A stretch of 64,000 nucleotides of DNA, taken from assembly GCA_947632435.1 (NCBI GenBank), contig CANRPC010000008.1, positions 1 through 64,000 of the forward strand, in the 5' to 3' direction. This document shows, piece after piece, positions 15,661-25,463 of this stretch. Below the pieces are notes generated by a model. The model was not told where the DNA came from. It was given only the letters and a program-made list of their open reading frames with translations, and did no database searches. A program made the position numbers and the translations under genes. Every line of letters begins with the position of its first letter. The first letter of the stretch is position 1. The stretch is from an uncultured Bacilli bacterium. Lineage in GTDB: Bacteria > Bacillota_I > Bacilli_A > RFN20 > CAG-449.

Positions 15661-18255
15661 TTATTTAATTTTTTTTGTTTTCTTTTTATGAATAAAACGT
15701 AAGTCACTTAAACGTAATTTTCTTAAGAAAATATCAATTATAAATAGGAATAAAGTAGTTATAAGAAGATATATACTTATACTTTCATAATATCGTGTAC
15801 TTGTTTCATCATTAAGTAAAGTATAGTCTAATTCATGCATAACTTTTCCATTTTCACTTAAAAGAGAATATAATAATTTTTCATTAGATTCTTTAAAATA
15901 ATTATATTCTTGAGAATAGGAATAAGCAAAATATTTAGTATCGGTATATTTATAATCTAAATAACGATAAGTTAATGTAACTTTATAAATTCCTTTTTCT
16001 TCAGTAGGGATTACTAAATTATAAAAATATGATTCATTCATTAAATATTTAGTAATAACTGTTTCATCAGGTAAATAAATATCTACTTGTAAATATGCAT
16101 TTTCATTTACAAGATCTAATTCAATATTTAATTCAGTGCTAAATCCTTTAGTTGCAACAGAAAATTCATATGAAGAAGTTATTTTTTCTTTTGGCTTTAA
16201 ATAATCTAATATATTTTTAAATAAATTTTTACCACCTTCAGATGTTTTTAATTCTTCTGCCCATGAATTAGTAAAGGTACTAGTAAAAGATAAAACTTTA
16301 CCTTTTCCAAAGGTCCAATATGCAAGTAAAGGTACTTCCCTTGTGCCACCTAAATCATTAGTGTAAGTCACGGTATAAACTGTATTAGCGCTTCCTTTAA
16401 TACGTGAGAAATTATAGCCTTTAATATTAGGTAAATTAGAAACGTTTTCTGTCAAAACATCATGATTTTTATAACTATTTATAGTAAAATCACCCTCAAT
16501 AACAGTTTCATTTACAACATCGGCGACGGAAGATAAAATAACATTAACAATATCGGAACTTCTACTTATATAGTAATATTCTCCAGTTCCTATGGAAGCA
16601 AGATATCGCATTAAATAATCGCCTTCTCGGCAATTAATATTTATAAATGAAGTAACAATATTATTATTTGTCATTGTTTCGACAATATTTGGTAAAGAAT
16701 AATAATAATCTAATTCTGATGGAAGACCATCGGAAAGTAAAATAACATGTTTGTTTTCAAAATTTGCATTGCGAATTTGATTGTAAGCTTCTTGTAATCC
16801 TCGAGTCATATTGGTTGCATAAGATACATGTATCGAACGGATGGAGTTAATAATTTGTTCTCTATTTTTCGCGCTTGTTAATGGCTGCACAACGCTTGTA
16901 GTGTCACCAAAGGAAATAACAGTTACATAATCTTTTTCACCTAACAAATCTAAACATGCAATTGCACCTTCTTTTGCTTTATCAAGACGATTATCTGTTT
17001 CCATAGAGGAAGATGCATCAATTACAAGGGCTAAACATTTTGCGTCACTAGCTTCAAATTGAATAGGTAACATATTATTATATTTAGACATTGTTTCACT
17101 ACTTGTACCACTTGCAAATGTTGCTCCATAAGTAGATAATGATTTTCCATATTTTGAAATAACTTTTTCTAAATTTATAATAAATTCTTCATGATTATTA
17201 AGAGAAATAATATTGACATTTGATAAAACAATCTCATCATAAAGACATAAATCCTCTAAGGTATATGGGATATCTTCTCCGTTAAAATATGAAGAAACAT
17301 CACATGGCCAAGTATAAAATTCACTTACAGATTCACAATCACTTAAAGTGTTTCCAATTACTAAAACTTTATATTCTGCACTGACATTTTGTGTAAAATA
17401 AAATTCATTGTTATCCTTATAATAATCATCTTCTGATTCTACTTGAACTTTATAATCATAGATACCAGATTGAAGGGTATCTAGTTTAAAGGTTGCAATG
17501 TTAATACCACGATTTAATAATAAATTTTGGGTTGCTTCTAATTCGTTATTTTTATAAAGATTTAAAGTTACATTATTATCTTTACCTGCTTGTAAGCTTA
17601 CTTTAAGTGTTTCTTCTTTTTTGGTGTAAGTTACTTTTGTATAATCAACACCATTTATTTGTACTTCATTAGCAAGCATTGCTCTATCTAAAGATAAAGC
17701 ATCGACATTAATATTTTCCGCGCGTAATTGTTCGATTGCATTTATTGAGTGATTATCGGTTTCTAAGCCATCAGAGATAATAAGTAATTTTTTAATTACA
17801 TTATCATGATATAATGTCGCAGTATATTTTAAGGCACTTTCTAAATCTGTTGCACTTTTATCTACATGAGAAGAACTTACACTTTTAAGATTAGTGCCAA
17901 GTGGAGATAATAGTTCATAATTTTTGGCAAAGCAGACAAGACCGATTTTCGTATTAATATCAATTTTTGAACTTAATTCTTTCAAAGAATTATCCATTTT
18001 TTCGTAATTATCTTCATTGGAAATAGAAACATCGGCTAGAACATATAATTCAGTATTTTTACTTGATCGAAGAATTTCTATATTGCTTATTGCTAATGTT
18101 AATAAGATACATATAGTTATATGAATTATTAAAGAAATGATATTTTTGGCTTTTCTTTTTCCATCTTTCATTTTAACAAAAGGAATAATTACAAATAGTA
18201 ACAAAGGGATGATAAGTAATAAAGCCCATATAGAGGAAATTTTAATATTGCTCAT
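15661..18255 (-). CDS. Membrane protein with two VWA domains and a GATase1-like domain
   Basis: An integral membrane protein of about 864 residues. Two N-terminal helices (about 10-29 and 40-58) precede a first VWA-like domain with DVSIS (about 76-80) as MIDAS motif. A class I glutamine-amidotransferase-like fold follows (about 295-405), without a clear catalytic Cys/His pair. A second, canonical VWA domain has DASSSM near 415 and a conserved Thr/Asp region. Beta-rich segments and a C-terminal helix before a basic tail (about 835-866) complete it. The start chosen is the ATG at 18255, eight to nine bases after GGTGGT; an ATG two codons upstream is too close to that site. It overlaps the end of the preceding gene. 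Homologues pair with BatA-like proteins and MoxR ATPases. The ligand is unknown. Confidence 0.85.
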   Translation of the reverse strand: MSNIKISSIWALLLIIPLLLFVIIPFVKMKDGKRKAKNIISLIIHITICILLTLAISNIEILRSSKNTELYVLADVSISNEDNYEKMDNSLKELSSKIDINTKIGLVCFAKNYELLSPLGTNLKSVSSSHVDKSATDLESALKYTATLYHDNVIKKLLIISDGLETDNHSINAIEQLRAENINVDALSLDRAMLANEVQINGVDYTKVTYTKKEETLKVSLQAGKDNNVTLNLYKNNELEATQNLLLNRGINIATFKLDTLQSGIYDYKVQVESEDDYYKDNNEFYFTQNVSAEYKVLVIGNTLSDCESVSEFYTWPCDVSSYFNGEDIPYTLEDLCLYDEIVLSNVNIISLNNHEEFIINLEKVISKYGKSLSTYGATFASGTSSETMSKYNNMLPIQFEASDAKCLALVIDASSSMETDNRLDKAKEGAIACLDLLGEKDYVTVISFGDTTSVVQPLTSAKNREQIINSIRSIHVSYATNMTRGLQEAYNQIRNANFENKHVILLSDGLPSELDYYYSLPNIVETMTNNNIVTSFININCREGDYLMRYLASIGTGEYYYISRSSDIVNVILSSVADVVNETVIEGDFTINSYKNHDVLTENVSNLPNIKGYNFSRIKGSANTVYTVTYTNDLGGTREVPLLAYWTFGKGKVLSFTSTFTNSWAEELKTSEGGKNLFKNILDYLKPKEKITSSYEFSVATKGFSTELNIELDLVNENAYLQVDIYLPDETVITKYLMNESYFYNLVIPTEEKGIYKVTLTYRYLDYKYTDTKYFAYSYSQEYNYFKESNEKLLYSLLSENGKVMHELDYTLLNDETSTRYYESISIYLLITTLFLFIIDIFLRKLRLSDLRFIHKKKTKKIK

Positions 18256-20068
18256 GTGCATACACCACCCAATCTAAAATAAAAAATATGGCTCCAATGA
18301 TAATAATTGGCATAAGTTGATCAATAATGCTTGTATTTTTTTTGATGACACTTGACAAGGCAAAAATAAGATTTTCCTCTTTAATATTTATATATCCTTC
18401 TTCTTTATCAAAACTTACAAAAACATAATAATCTTTGGTTTCTGATTTAGTGACTACTTTTACTTCATAAGTACCAACTTCATATAAAGGAACATATTCA
18501 ATATCAGAAGTTAAAGCTAAATAGGAAATATTATTAGAAGGGGTTAAAATTCTTACACTTTCATAGTTATTAAAAATGTTAATTTGCAAATTATTTCCTA
18601 CGACATAATTTTGATCTTCAACAACAGAAGGCAAAGAATAATTTAATAAATTTCTAATAAGTGGTGCAAAATCATAAAGTAAAGGCAAATCAGTATCATG
18701 TAAATCAAAAGCAAATACTACTTCGCGTAAATTATTTTCTGTAGAACCTACGAATAAAAGAGGAACAGAATTATAATTAAAAATTGTCGTAAAGTCTTTA
18801 TAAAGACTATATTTTTTATATTTATATATTGCAATTTGATTTCCCTTAATATCTTTAGTTATTTGATTATATAAAGGATTTTCATCTTCATTATAAGAAA
18901 TAGCAACATTTGGCTCTGCGACTCTTTCATCTTGAACAAGAAAACCAGTTTGATCGATATTTTGATCGCTATTGATAAGCCAAACCGAACCATTTTCTGG
19001 CAAAACATCAGGAGTAAATGAATCAAAAATAAATAAATCATATTCTTGATTTTTAACATATGAACTTGGATTTTCAATAGTTAAACTATAATTTCCAATA
19101 GCATTTATCATAGCTTGTAAGTAAAAAGGCTTTTCACTAACAAGAAGGATATTAGGTTTTTCTTCATTACTAAGATTATAAATAATATTACTATTATCTA
19201 ATATAAGAGCATCTTCATTAATAATAACTACATTTGCTTTTTGATAATTTCTTTTACTAACATGGAAAGCATATTTACTTTCTATTTCTTTTAAAACAGA
19301 AATAGTTTGAGTATCCACTAATTCATCATCCAAATATAAATTTAAAGTTAAATCAGTATCACTTTCATAAGAAAGTATATTTCCTGAAAAAAGTAATTCA
19401 TCTTGTGATAAACTAGCTTTAAAATCATAAATTGCATAATTTTCTTCATTACTTGAAACATCAATTAATTCAACATTTTCTATCGATTCAAAAGTTTTAT
19501 CACTAAATACATATAATTTAGAAACATCGCCATTTTGATAATATTCATCAGCCTTTTTTAAAGCATCAGTTAATGTTAAAAACATGTATTCTGGTTTTAA
19601 ACTCTGATTAAATTCATAGAATGTATCTTTGTTATCGAGATTTTTAACAATGGTTCTTGTTTCATATCCAGCATAAATTAAAGTATAAGTACTTCCTTCT
19701 TTTGCCTCTTTTACAATGTTATTCATTTTTTCTTGTGCCAAAGCAAATCGTGTCTTATCTTGATTTTTAATATTCATGCTTCCAGAAGCATCTAAAATAA
19801 AACAATAATTTTCAGCATTGTTTTTTTGATAAAATACAGGATGTGCTAAAGCAATAGAAAGAAATATTACCGCGCTTATTTCAATAATTAAGCTTAAAAT
19901 ATTTTCAAAACGATGTCTTTTTTTCTTTTTTAAAAAACGATTACTAAGTTCAAATAAATAAGAAGACGATACAATATGTTCTTTAAAACGATTTCTTAAA
20001 ATATAAATTATAATTAAAATCGGTACGGCAATAAGACCGAGTAAGCCTAAAGGAAATAAAAATCTCAT
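18242..20068 (-). CDS. BatA-like membrane protein with VWA domain
   Basis: A 608-residue protein with the BatA N-terminal signature: helix at about 5-24, the segment FLKKKKRHRFENILSLIIEI, a second helix at 56-76, then a VWA domain with MIDAS DASGSMN (from residue 93). A beta-rich region follows (about 210-580), then a C-terminal helix (PIIIIGAIFFILDWVVYA). The VWA domain should face the cell exterior, bounded by helices. It overlaps the DUF58 gene upstream by four bases (ATGA) and the next VWA gene downstream by 14, indicating a tightly coupled operon. In Bacteroides-type Bat systems such proteins act with MoxR in stress tolerance; here the role is inferred only. Confidence 0.87.
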   Translation of the reverse strand: MRFLFPLGLLGLIAVPILIIIYILRNRFKEHIVSSSYLFELSNRFLKKKKRHRFENILSLIIEISAVIFLSIALAHPVFYQKNNAENYCFILDASGSMNIKNQDKTRFALAQEKMNNIVKEAKEGSTYTLIYAGYETRTIVKNLDNKDTFYEFNQSLKPEYMFLTLTDALKKADEYYQNGDVSKLYVFSDKTFESIENVELIDVSSNEENYAIYDFKASLSQDELLFSGNILSYESDTDLTLNLYLDDELVDTQTISVLKEIESKYAFHVSKRNYQKANVVIINEDALILDNSNIIYNLSNEEKPNILLVSEKPFYLQAMINAIGNYSLTIENPSSYVKNQEYDLFIFDSFTPDVLPENGSVWLINSDQNIDQTGFLVQDERVAEPNVAISYNEDENPLYNQITKDIKGNQIAIYKYKKYSLYKDFTTIFNYNSVPLLFVGSTENNLREVVFAFDLHDTDLPLLYDFAPLIRNLLNYSLPSVVEDQNYVVGNNLQINIFNNYESVRILTPSNNISYLALTSDIEYVPLYEVGTYEVKVVTKSETKDYYVFVSFDKEEGYINIKEENLIFALSSVIKKNTSIIDQLMPIIIIGAIFFILDWVVYAHEQY

Positions 20069-20943
20069 TTTACAATCTCCATAGACATTAAGTCTTTAAA
20101 AAAAACATCTTCTAAAGGAGTTGAAACATTTACTAACAAATAATTAGCGTTTCTGATTTCACAGTAATTTTTAATCCTTTCTTGAACATAATTTACTGCT
20201 TGATTATAAGCCTCAACTACTTCTTTATTAATATTGTTTTTATAATAAGAAGAATTATCTTCACTATCATATAATAATACTTTACCGCGATATGAAGGAT
20301 GTAATTCTTCATTAGCTAAAACTTGTAGACATAAGACATCTCTTCTTTTATCTCTTAAATGATCGATAATATTAAAATAATTATTATCAGTTAAAAAATC
20401 GGAAATAATAATTGAATTACCATCGCCAAATCCAACAACGGAATTAATAATTGCATCTGATAAATCACTTGTACCATCAAAATCAATTTCATTTAGTTTT
20501 CCAATATAATTTAAAAATGAATCTTTACCTACAATATTTTCTAATATAGCAATTATCTTGTTATTTTGTATATAATAAATCGATACTTTATCCATATTTT
20601 TAATAGATAAATAAGCAAAAGCAGCAGCAAGCATCAAAGCTTTTTTATCTTTATCTAAATAAGACATGGATTTGCTAGCATCAATATATATACGAGTATG
20701 AAGTTGTCGCTCATCAAGGAATAATTTTAAAAATAAATTGTCCGTGCGTGCAAAAATACTCCAATCAATTTTGGAGATGTCATCTCCAGGAAGATATTCA
20801 CGATAATCTGCAAATTCTACAGAAGAACCATAATTTTTTGTTTTATGATTTCCGCCAAAACGTCCTTGGATAACATCATTGATTGATAATTGTAGCAATT
20901 CTAATTGTTCTAAAAATTTATCATCAATGAGTCTTTCTTTCAT
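20065..20943 (-). CDS. DUF58 domain-containing protein
   Basis: A 292-residue cytosolic DUF58 protein, the usual partner of MoxR ATPases. The DUF58 hallmark is present as YREYLPGDDISKIDW (about 47-61), followed by a VWA-like fold with DASKSM (88-93) as metal site and DFLTD further on. No membrane helix is seen. It starts four bases after the MoxR gene, with AAAGGGTT nearby. MoxR/DUF58 pairs are thought to act as chaperone and adaptor for maturation of secreted or metal-dependent complexes. The specific client here is probably one of the membrane VWA proteins, by inference. Confidence 0.9.
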   Translation of the reverse strand: MKERLIDDKFLEQLELLQLSINDVIQGRFGGNHKTKNYGSSVEFADYREYLPGDDISKIDWSIFARTDNLFLKLFLDERQLHTRIYIDASKSMSYLDKDKKALMLAAAFAYLSIKNMDKVSIYYIQNNKIIAILENIVGKDSFLNYIGKLNEIDFDGTSDLSDAIINSVVGFGDGNSIIISDFLTDNNYFNIIDHLRDKRRDVLCLQVLANEELHPSYRGKVLLYDSEDNSSYYKNNINKEVVEAYNQAVNYVQERIKNYCEIRNANYLLVNVSTPLEDVFFKDLMSMEIVK

Positions 20944-20947
20944 TTTT

Positions 20948-21931
20948 TTAACCCTTTTTATTTTCTTTAATTAATAAACTAATTACATCATCACAAGATA
21001 AATGTTCATTTATCGCATTGTAATTTATTTTTATTCTATGTCTTAAAACAGGATAAGCTAAAGCGTCTATATCTTCATAACTTACATTATAACGTCCTTG
21101 AATTAAAGCCCGTATTTTTGCTGTAGTAATAAGTGCTTGTCCTGCTCGAGGTGAAGCTCCGTAACGGATATATTTTTTTGCTACTTCTGAAGTATTTTTA
21201 ATTTCAGGGTGAGAAGAAGATACTAAATGCATTGCATAACTTACGATTTCTTGAAGTACAGGAACATCTTTTGCAAGATTTCTCATAGCAAGTATTTTTT
21301 CACCATCGAGTACCTCTAATGCGGTTTCATCCATAGTAATTTGTGTCATATTAACAATATCAACAAGCTCTTCATCACTTGGAAATTCCATAATTAATTT
21401 AAACATAAATCGGTCCATTTGAGCTTCTGGCAATGGATAAGTTCCATCTTGCTCAATTGGATTTTCCGTTGCCATTACAAAAAATGGCTCATCGATACGA
21501 TATGTTTGATTAGAAACAGTAACGCTATGTTCTTGCATTACTTCTAATAAAGCAGATTGAGTTTTTGGTGTAGCTCTATTAATTTCATCAGCAAGAATTA
21601 AATTAGCAAAAAGAGGACCTTTTTGGAAACGGGTATTTAATTTTCCATTTTCATCTTTTTCAATTATATTCATCCCTATTAAATCAGAAGGCATTAAATC
21701 AGGGGTAAATTGAATTCTAGAAAAAGGCAAACTTAAAATCTTACTTAATGATCTAATAAGACGTGTTTTACCTACGCCTGGTACACCTTCAAGAAGAACA
21801 TTACCACCTGCAAGAATTGCGATAATAATATCATCGACAACTTTTTCTTGACCAACAACATCCTTTTGCAATTCTTCTTTTACTTTTTTTACTAATTCAT
21901 AAAATTCTTTAACTTCTAATTCTTTATCCAT
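20948..21931 (-). CDS. MoxR family AAA+ ATPase
   Basis: A 327-residue MoxR ATPase. Walker A is GVPGVGKT (about 49-56), Walker B/sensor region ADEINRATPKTQSALLEVMQ, and sensor 1 lies in ATENPIEQDGTYPLPEAQMD, followed by the MoxR-type Arg finger region and the C-terminal lid with RYGASPRAGQALI. It is cytosolic and hexameric by family precedent. The start is preceded by AAAAGGAGTAG, 13 bases after the stop of the upstream membrane protein. All parts needed for ATPase activity are seen. Its place before DUF58 and two VWA genes is the classical MoxR-Bat layout. Confidence 0.95.
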   Translation of the reverse strand: MDKELEVKEFYELVKKVKEELQKDVVGQEKVVDDIIIAILAGGNVLLEGVPGVGKTRLIRSLSKILSLPFSRIQFTPDLMPSDLIGMNIIEKDENGKLNTRFQKGPLFANLILADEINRATPKTQSALLEVMQEHSVTVSNQTYRIDEPFFVMATENPIEQDGTYPLPEAQMDRFMFKLIMEFPSDEELVDIVNMTQITMDETALEVLDGEKILAMRNLAKDVPVLQEIVSYAMHLVSSSHPEIKNTSEVAKKYIRYGASPRAGQALITTAKIRALIQGRYNVSYEDIDALAYPVLRHRIKINYNAINEHLSCDDVISLLIKENKKG

Positions 21932-21944
21932 TTTCTACTCCTTT

Positions 21945-23492
21945 TTATCGATATAAAGATGCGAAATAATCATCTAGAATATTACCTAAATCTTCATCTG
22001 TTTCAGCATTATTTTCATCAACAATTTTTCCATAATAATTATCTAAAACATCACCATATTTGCCATAACCTTCATCGGTATAAATGGTGTCATCGCTTCC
22101 ATAAATTGTTTCTCCATCACTATCAACGTTTGGATCATTTTCATCATCTTCTTCGCCTTCGTTTGGATTTGCTTCTCCTTCATCATCTTTATTTTCTTCA
22201 TCTTCTTGATTTCCTTCTCCATCTGAAGGATCACCATCATTTTCATCTGAAGGATTTAACATTTCGTTTAAAACATCTATTACTTGATCAGCAAGATTTT
22301 GATTATTGTTTTTTAATGTTAAGGCATTTAAAATATCTTCTTTTAATTGATTTATCGCACGATCAATACGTTCTTGACCACGATCTTCATCAATTAATTT
22401 TGTATCAAGAGAATTAGCAATTTCTTCTAAACTATTAGCAAAAGTATTTAATGCTTGATATAAAGCATCATCTTCTGAAACTTGAGAATTAATTAAAGCA
22501 TCTTTAATTTGTTGAGCAATATCTTTTAAATTATCAATCAATTCTTGATCTTTATAGTTTTTAAGTTCATTATTTAAAGAATCAATAGCAGTATTTATCG
22601 CATCATCAATATCTTTTGCTAATAAAACATCTCCTAAAGCAATCAAATTTATATTTTTTTCTTGTTTTAAAGCATTAGCGATTTTTTCAATTGAAGAATT
22701 AGCTTCATCGACAATTTGTTGTACTTTGTCTATTGTTTCTTGAATAGCATCTTTTGCTTCATCTTCAGTTTTAGCATTATCTAATTTTGCTTCTAAATCA
22801 TCAATTGCTTGATGCATATCTTGTTTTACTTGATTTTCAGCATCAGATTGATTAATTAAATCTCTTATCGCGTCAAGTTGATCTTGATAATCTTGGCTTT
22901 GAGAATCGCCTTCACCATCTCCTGATTGATTATCGCCACTTGTTGTTCCTTCTGAATTTGTATTAAAGGAATCAGTTGAAACAAAAGAATTTGAATCAGA
23001 AGATGAATTATTACTTTGTGAAGAAGGATTTTTGGCTTTTGCAGGAACAAAAAATGATGTAGAAACAAAGATTAAAGTAAGCAAAATTAAACCAAAATTC
23101 AAAGCAGATATTTTAACAGGTAATTTTTTAATAGGAATATTTTTTAAATTATTTTCAGTATCTAATTTTTGTAATTTTAAAATTTTATTATCTTTATCTT
23201 CAAATTTAACCATTGTTTGGACTTTTTCATTTAAAAGAAAAGTTTTATCTAAACGTTTAGCAATTTTTAAATCACTTGGCATTCTTGTTTTATAAAATAA
23301 ATAAGTTAAACCAAATGATAAAATAGCAAAAAATAAAAGGTAAATAACAAAATGTAAATCAAAAGGAATTCTTTTTAACATAACAAAAAGTAAAGCATTA
23401 ATAATAGCGCTTAAACAAACACCTAATATTAGGCATTTTATTAAATGCTCTTTTAGAACTCTTTTTTTAAATTTATTAAATCCTTCATCCAT
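21945..23492 (-). CDS. Membrane coiled-coil protein with highly acidic C-terminus, first gene of MoxR/VWA operon
   Basis: A 515-residue protein not assigned to a named family. Three hydrophobic helices lie in the first 155 residues (about 18-38, 47-67, 130-150). A Ser/Asn/Gly-rich spacer follows (155-200), then a long helical region (about 205-405) dominated by Asp, Gln, Ala, Ile and Leu with heptad-like spacing. A very acidic, Gly/Asn-containing stretch (about 410-475) precedes a short Tyr-rich end. The layout loosely resembles DUF4175-type membrane proteins found first in MoxR operons. The acidic tail could bind cations or the VWA metal sites, which is speculation. It begins the operon behind a TG-extended promoter. 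Confidence 0.8.
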   Translation of the reverse strand: MDEGFNKFKKRVLKEHLIKCLILGVCLSAIINALLFVMLKRIPFDLHFVIYLLFFAILSFGLTYLFYKTRMPSDLKIAKRLDKTFLLNEKVQTMVKFEDKDNKILKLQKLDTENNLKNIPIKKLPVKISALNFGLILLTLIFVSTSFFVPAKAKNPSSQSNNSSSDSNSFVSTDSFNTNSEGTTSGDNQSGDGEGDSQSQDYQDQLDAIRDLINQSDAENQVKQDMHQAIDDLEAKLDNAKTEDEAKDAIQETIDKVQQIVDEANSSIEKIANALKQEKNINLIALGDVLLAKDIDDAINTAIDSLNNELKNYKDQELIDNLKDIAQQIKDALINSQVSEDDALYQALNTFANSLEEIANSLDTKLIDEDRGQERIDRAINQLKEDILNALTLKNNNQNLADQVIDVLNEMLNPSDENDGDPSDGEGNQEDEENKDDEGEANPNEGEEDDENDPNVDSDGETIYGSDDTIYTDEGYGKYGDVLDNYYGKIVDENNAETDEDLGNILDDYFASLYR

Positions 23493-23566
23493 AATATCAG
23501 CCCTTTTAAATTTCTAATTATTAATTTTATTAATAAAATATGCTTCAATTAATAAAATTTGCGTAA

Positions 23567-23594
23567 ATTATAGCATATTAGGTTTTAAAGTAAA
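23567..23594 (-). promoter_or_regulatory. Promoter of the MoxR/VWA operon
   Basis: On the minus strand TATGcTATAAT (-10 at 23572-23567) is a near-consensus extended -10; TTTACT lies at the -35 position with a 16-base spacer. It is the only clear promoter seen for the six-gene operon. Confidence 0.6.
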
Positions 23595-23663
23595 ACAAAA
23601 AGGTACTAAATTAAAAAAATGAATGGAATTATGGGATAAAAAGACAAAAAATGAATGAAATTT

Positions 23664-24422
23664 TTATTTAGAAAGTTTTCTTTTTTGCTGTTTACTAGCA
23701 AGATGAATTATTAATTTTGCAGGACAAAAACGCATTAAAAATGTTGCAATTTTTAATTTCATTGTAGGTATTATAATTACTTTTTTTTGAAACATTTTTT
23801 TAAGCGCATAAGATACGCATTTACTAGAAGAGATGCCTTTTAAAGCAAATTGAACATGGGCAACACGATTAAATTCTGTATTAACAGGACCAGGACATAA
23901 TGTTCCTAAATATACTGGGTAATTATTATCTTTTAATTCTTTAGCAATTCCTCTTGTTAAGCTTACAATATAAGATTTAGTTGCATAATAAGTTGACATA
24001 TAAGGTCCAGCAGGAAATAATCCTGAAATTGATGCAACATTTAAAATATAAGCTTGTTGATTTTTTAATTTATTAAGAGCTAATTTTGTTAATAAATGCA
24101 TTGCTTTAACATTTACATCAATCATTTGTAATTCTAATTTATCATCAATTTTAATAAACTCGCCACATTCTCCAAAGCCAGCATTGTTAATAAATATAGC
24201 AATATCTAAATCTTTAATCTTTTCAAAAAAATCGCGGCATTCTTCTTCTTTTGCTAAATCAACTTCATAAATTAATGATGGATTTTTAAGCAATTTAGAA
24301 GTTTCTTGCAATTTTTCTTTTCTCCTTGCAACTAAAATTAATTCATAATTTAATTTTGATAATTGAATAGCAAATTCTTTTCCTATCCCTGAACTTGCAC
24401 CAGTAACCACAGCATAAGGCAT
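23664..24422 (-). CDS. SDR family NAD(P)-dependent oxidoreductase
   Basis: A 252-residue short-chain dehydrogenase/reductase. The nucleotide site is TGASSGIG (about 7-14), the structural NNAG motif is at about 84-87, and the catalytic triad is Ser in NVASISGLFPAG with YATKSY (YxxxK). ARRKEK after strand 2 suggests NADP(H) preference. The C-terminal 50 residues are basic and hydrophobic, as in the DltE-like/YdfG-like subfamily of envelope-associated SDRs. AGGAGGTAATTT precedes the ATG. It is monocistronic and diverges from cysK. Substrate unknown. Confidence 0.9.
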   Translation of the reverse strand: MPYAVVTGASSGIGKEFAIQLSKLNYELILVARRKEKLQETSKLLKNPSLIYEVDLAKEEECRDFFEKIKDLDIAIFINNAGFGECGEFIKIDDKLELQMIDVNVKAMHLLTKLALNKLKNQQAYILNVASISGLFPAGPYMSTYYATKSYIVSLTRGIAKELKDNNYPVYLGTLCPGPVNTEFNRVAHVQFALKGISSSKCVSYALKKMFQKKVIIIPTMKLKIATFLMRFCPAKLIIHLASKQQKRKLSK

Positions 24423-24533
24423 AAATTACCTCCTATATTTATTATTTTGGCTAACAATAACTATTTAAATCAAAATAAAAATTTAAAATCAATAACTTTT
24501 TTTTAAGTTAAATCATATTATATATTGATATTT

Positions 24534-25463
24534 ATGAAAATTTATAACTCAATTATTGATTACATCGGTAATACTCCATTAGTAAGATTAAATAAAATAG
24601 AAGCGCTTTTTAAAATTGATTCGCCTCTTTATGCAAAATTAGAAATGTTTAATCCATCGCATTCTATTAAAATTCGTATTGCAAAAAATATGATAGATAA
24701 AGCGATAAAAGAAAAAAAGATTTCTAAAACTACGACGATTATTGAACCAACTTCAGGCAATACAGGAATTGGTTTAGCTTTAATATGTGCTTATTATAAT
24801 CTTCATTTTATAGCAATAATGCCCGAGAATATGTCTATAGAAAGAATAAAATTATTAAAAGCATATAATGGAGAAGTTATATTAACAAAAAAGGAATTAG
24901 GCATGAAGGGCGCGATCAAAAAAAGTGAAGAAATGCATCAAAAAATTAAAGATAGTTTTATACCTTTACAATTTGAAAATCAATATAATCCATTAGCACA
25001 TTATGAAACAACGGCCAAAGAAATATATAATGATTTAGATGGACAAATTGATATTTTTGTAAGTGCGATAGGCACAGGAGGAACTATTACAGGCATCAGC
25101 AAATATTTAAAAGAAAAAAACAAAAATATTATAAGTATTGGTTTAGAACCTAAAGAATCACCATTGTTAACTGAACATAAAACTTCTTCGCATAAAATTC
25201 AAGGTATTGGTCCAAATTTTGTACCTAAAACACTTAATTTAGATTATGTTGATAAAATTTTAACGATTACAAGTGAAGAGGCATATGAATACACAAATTT
25301 ATTAGCTAAAACTGAAGGCATTTTCGCAGGTATTTCTTCAGGATGTGCTTTATGTGGAGGATTAAAAATTGCCAAAGAAGTAAAAAACAAAAACATAGTT
25401 ATGATTTTCCCTGATTTAGGTGAAAGATATTTATCTACGGATTTAATAAAATATGATATGTAG
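24534..25463 (+). CDS. cysK: Cysteine synthase A family (O-acetylserine sulfhydrylase)
   Basis: Pyridoxal-phosphate enzyme joining O-acetylserine and sulfide to give cysteine. From the ATG at 24534 it is 309 residues. The PLP-binding Lys is K46 in NPSHSIKIR, where most homologues read NPxxSxKDR, so Asp after the Lys is replaced by Ile. The acetylserine loop is TSGNTG (73-78) and the phosphate loop GTGGTITG. The ATG has no ribosome site, but AT-rich -10-like DNA (TATTATATAT) ends just before it, so the message may be leaderless; a TTG three codons upstream is the other candidate. It overlaps the next gene, cysE, by 11 bases, a coupled pathway pair. Confidence 0.9.
   Translation: MKIYNSIIDYIGNTPLVRLNKIEALFKIDSPLYAKLEMFNPSHSIKIRIAKNMIDKAIKEKKISKTTTIIEPTSGNTGIGLALICAYYNLHFIAIMPENMSIERIKLLKAYNGEVILTKKELGMKGAIKKSEEMHQKIKDSFIPLQFENQYNPLAHYETTAKEIYNDLDGQIDIFVSAIGTGGTITGISKYLKEKNKNIISIGLEPKESPLLTEHKTSSHKIQGIGPNFVPKTLNLDYVDKILTITSEEAYEYTNLLAKTEGIFAGISSGCALCGGLKIAKEVKNKNIVMIFPDLGERYLSTDLIKYDM

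Noticed and set aside
21959-22417. Long open frame on the plus strand opposite the acidic membrane protein
   Set aside because: Its translation is an unnatural His/Leu-rich string caused by the Asp/Glu-rich codons of the minus-strand gene. The minus-strand frame has proper start, promoter and operon context.
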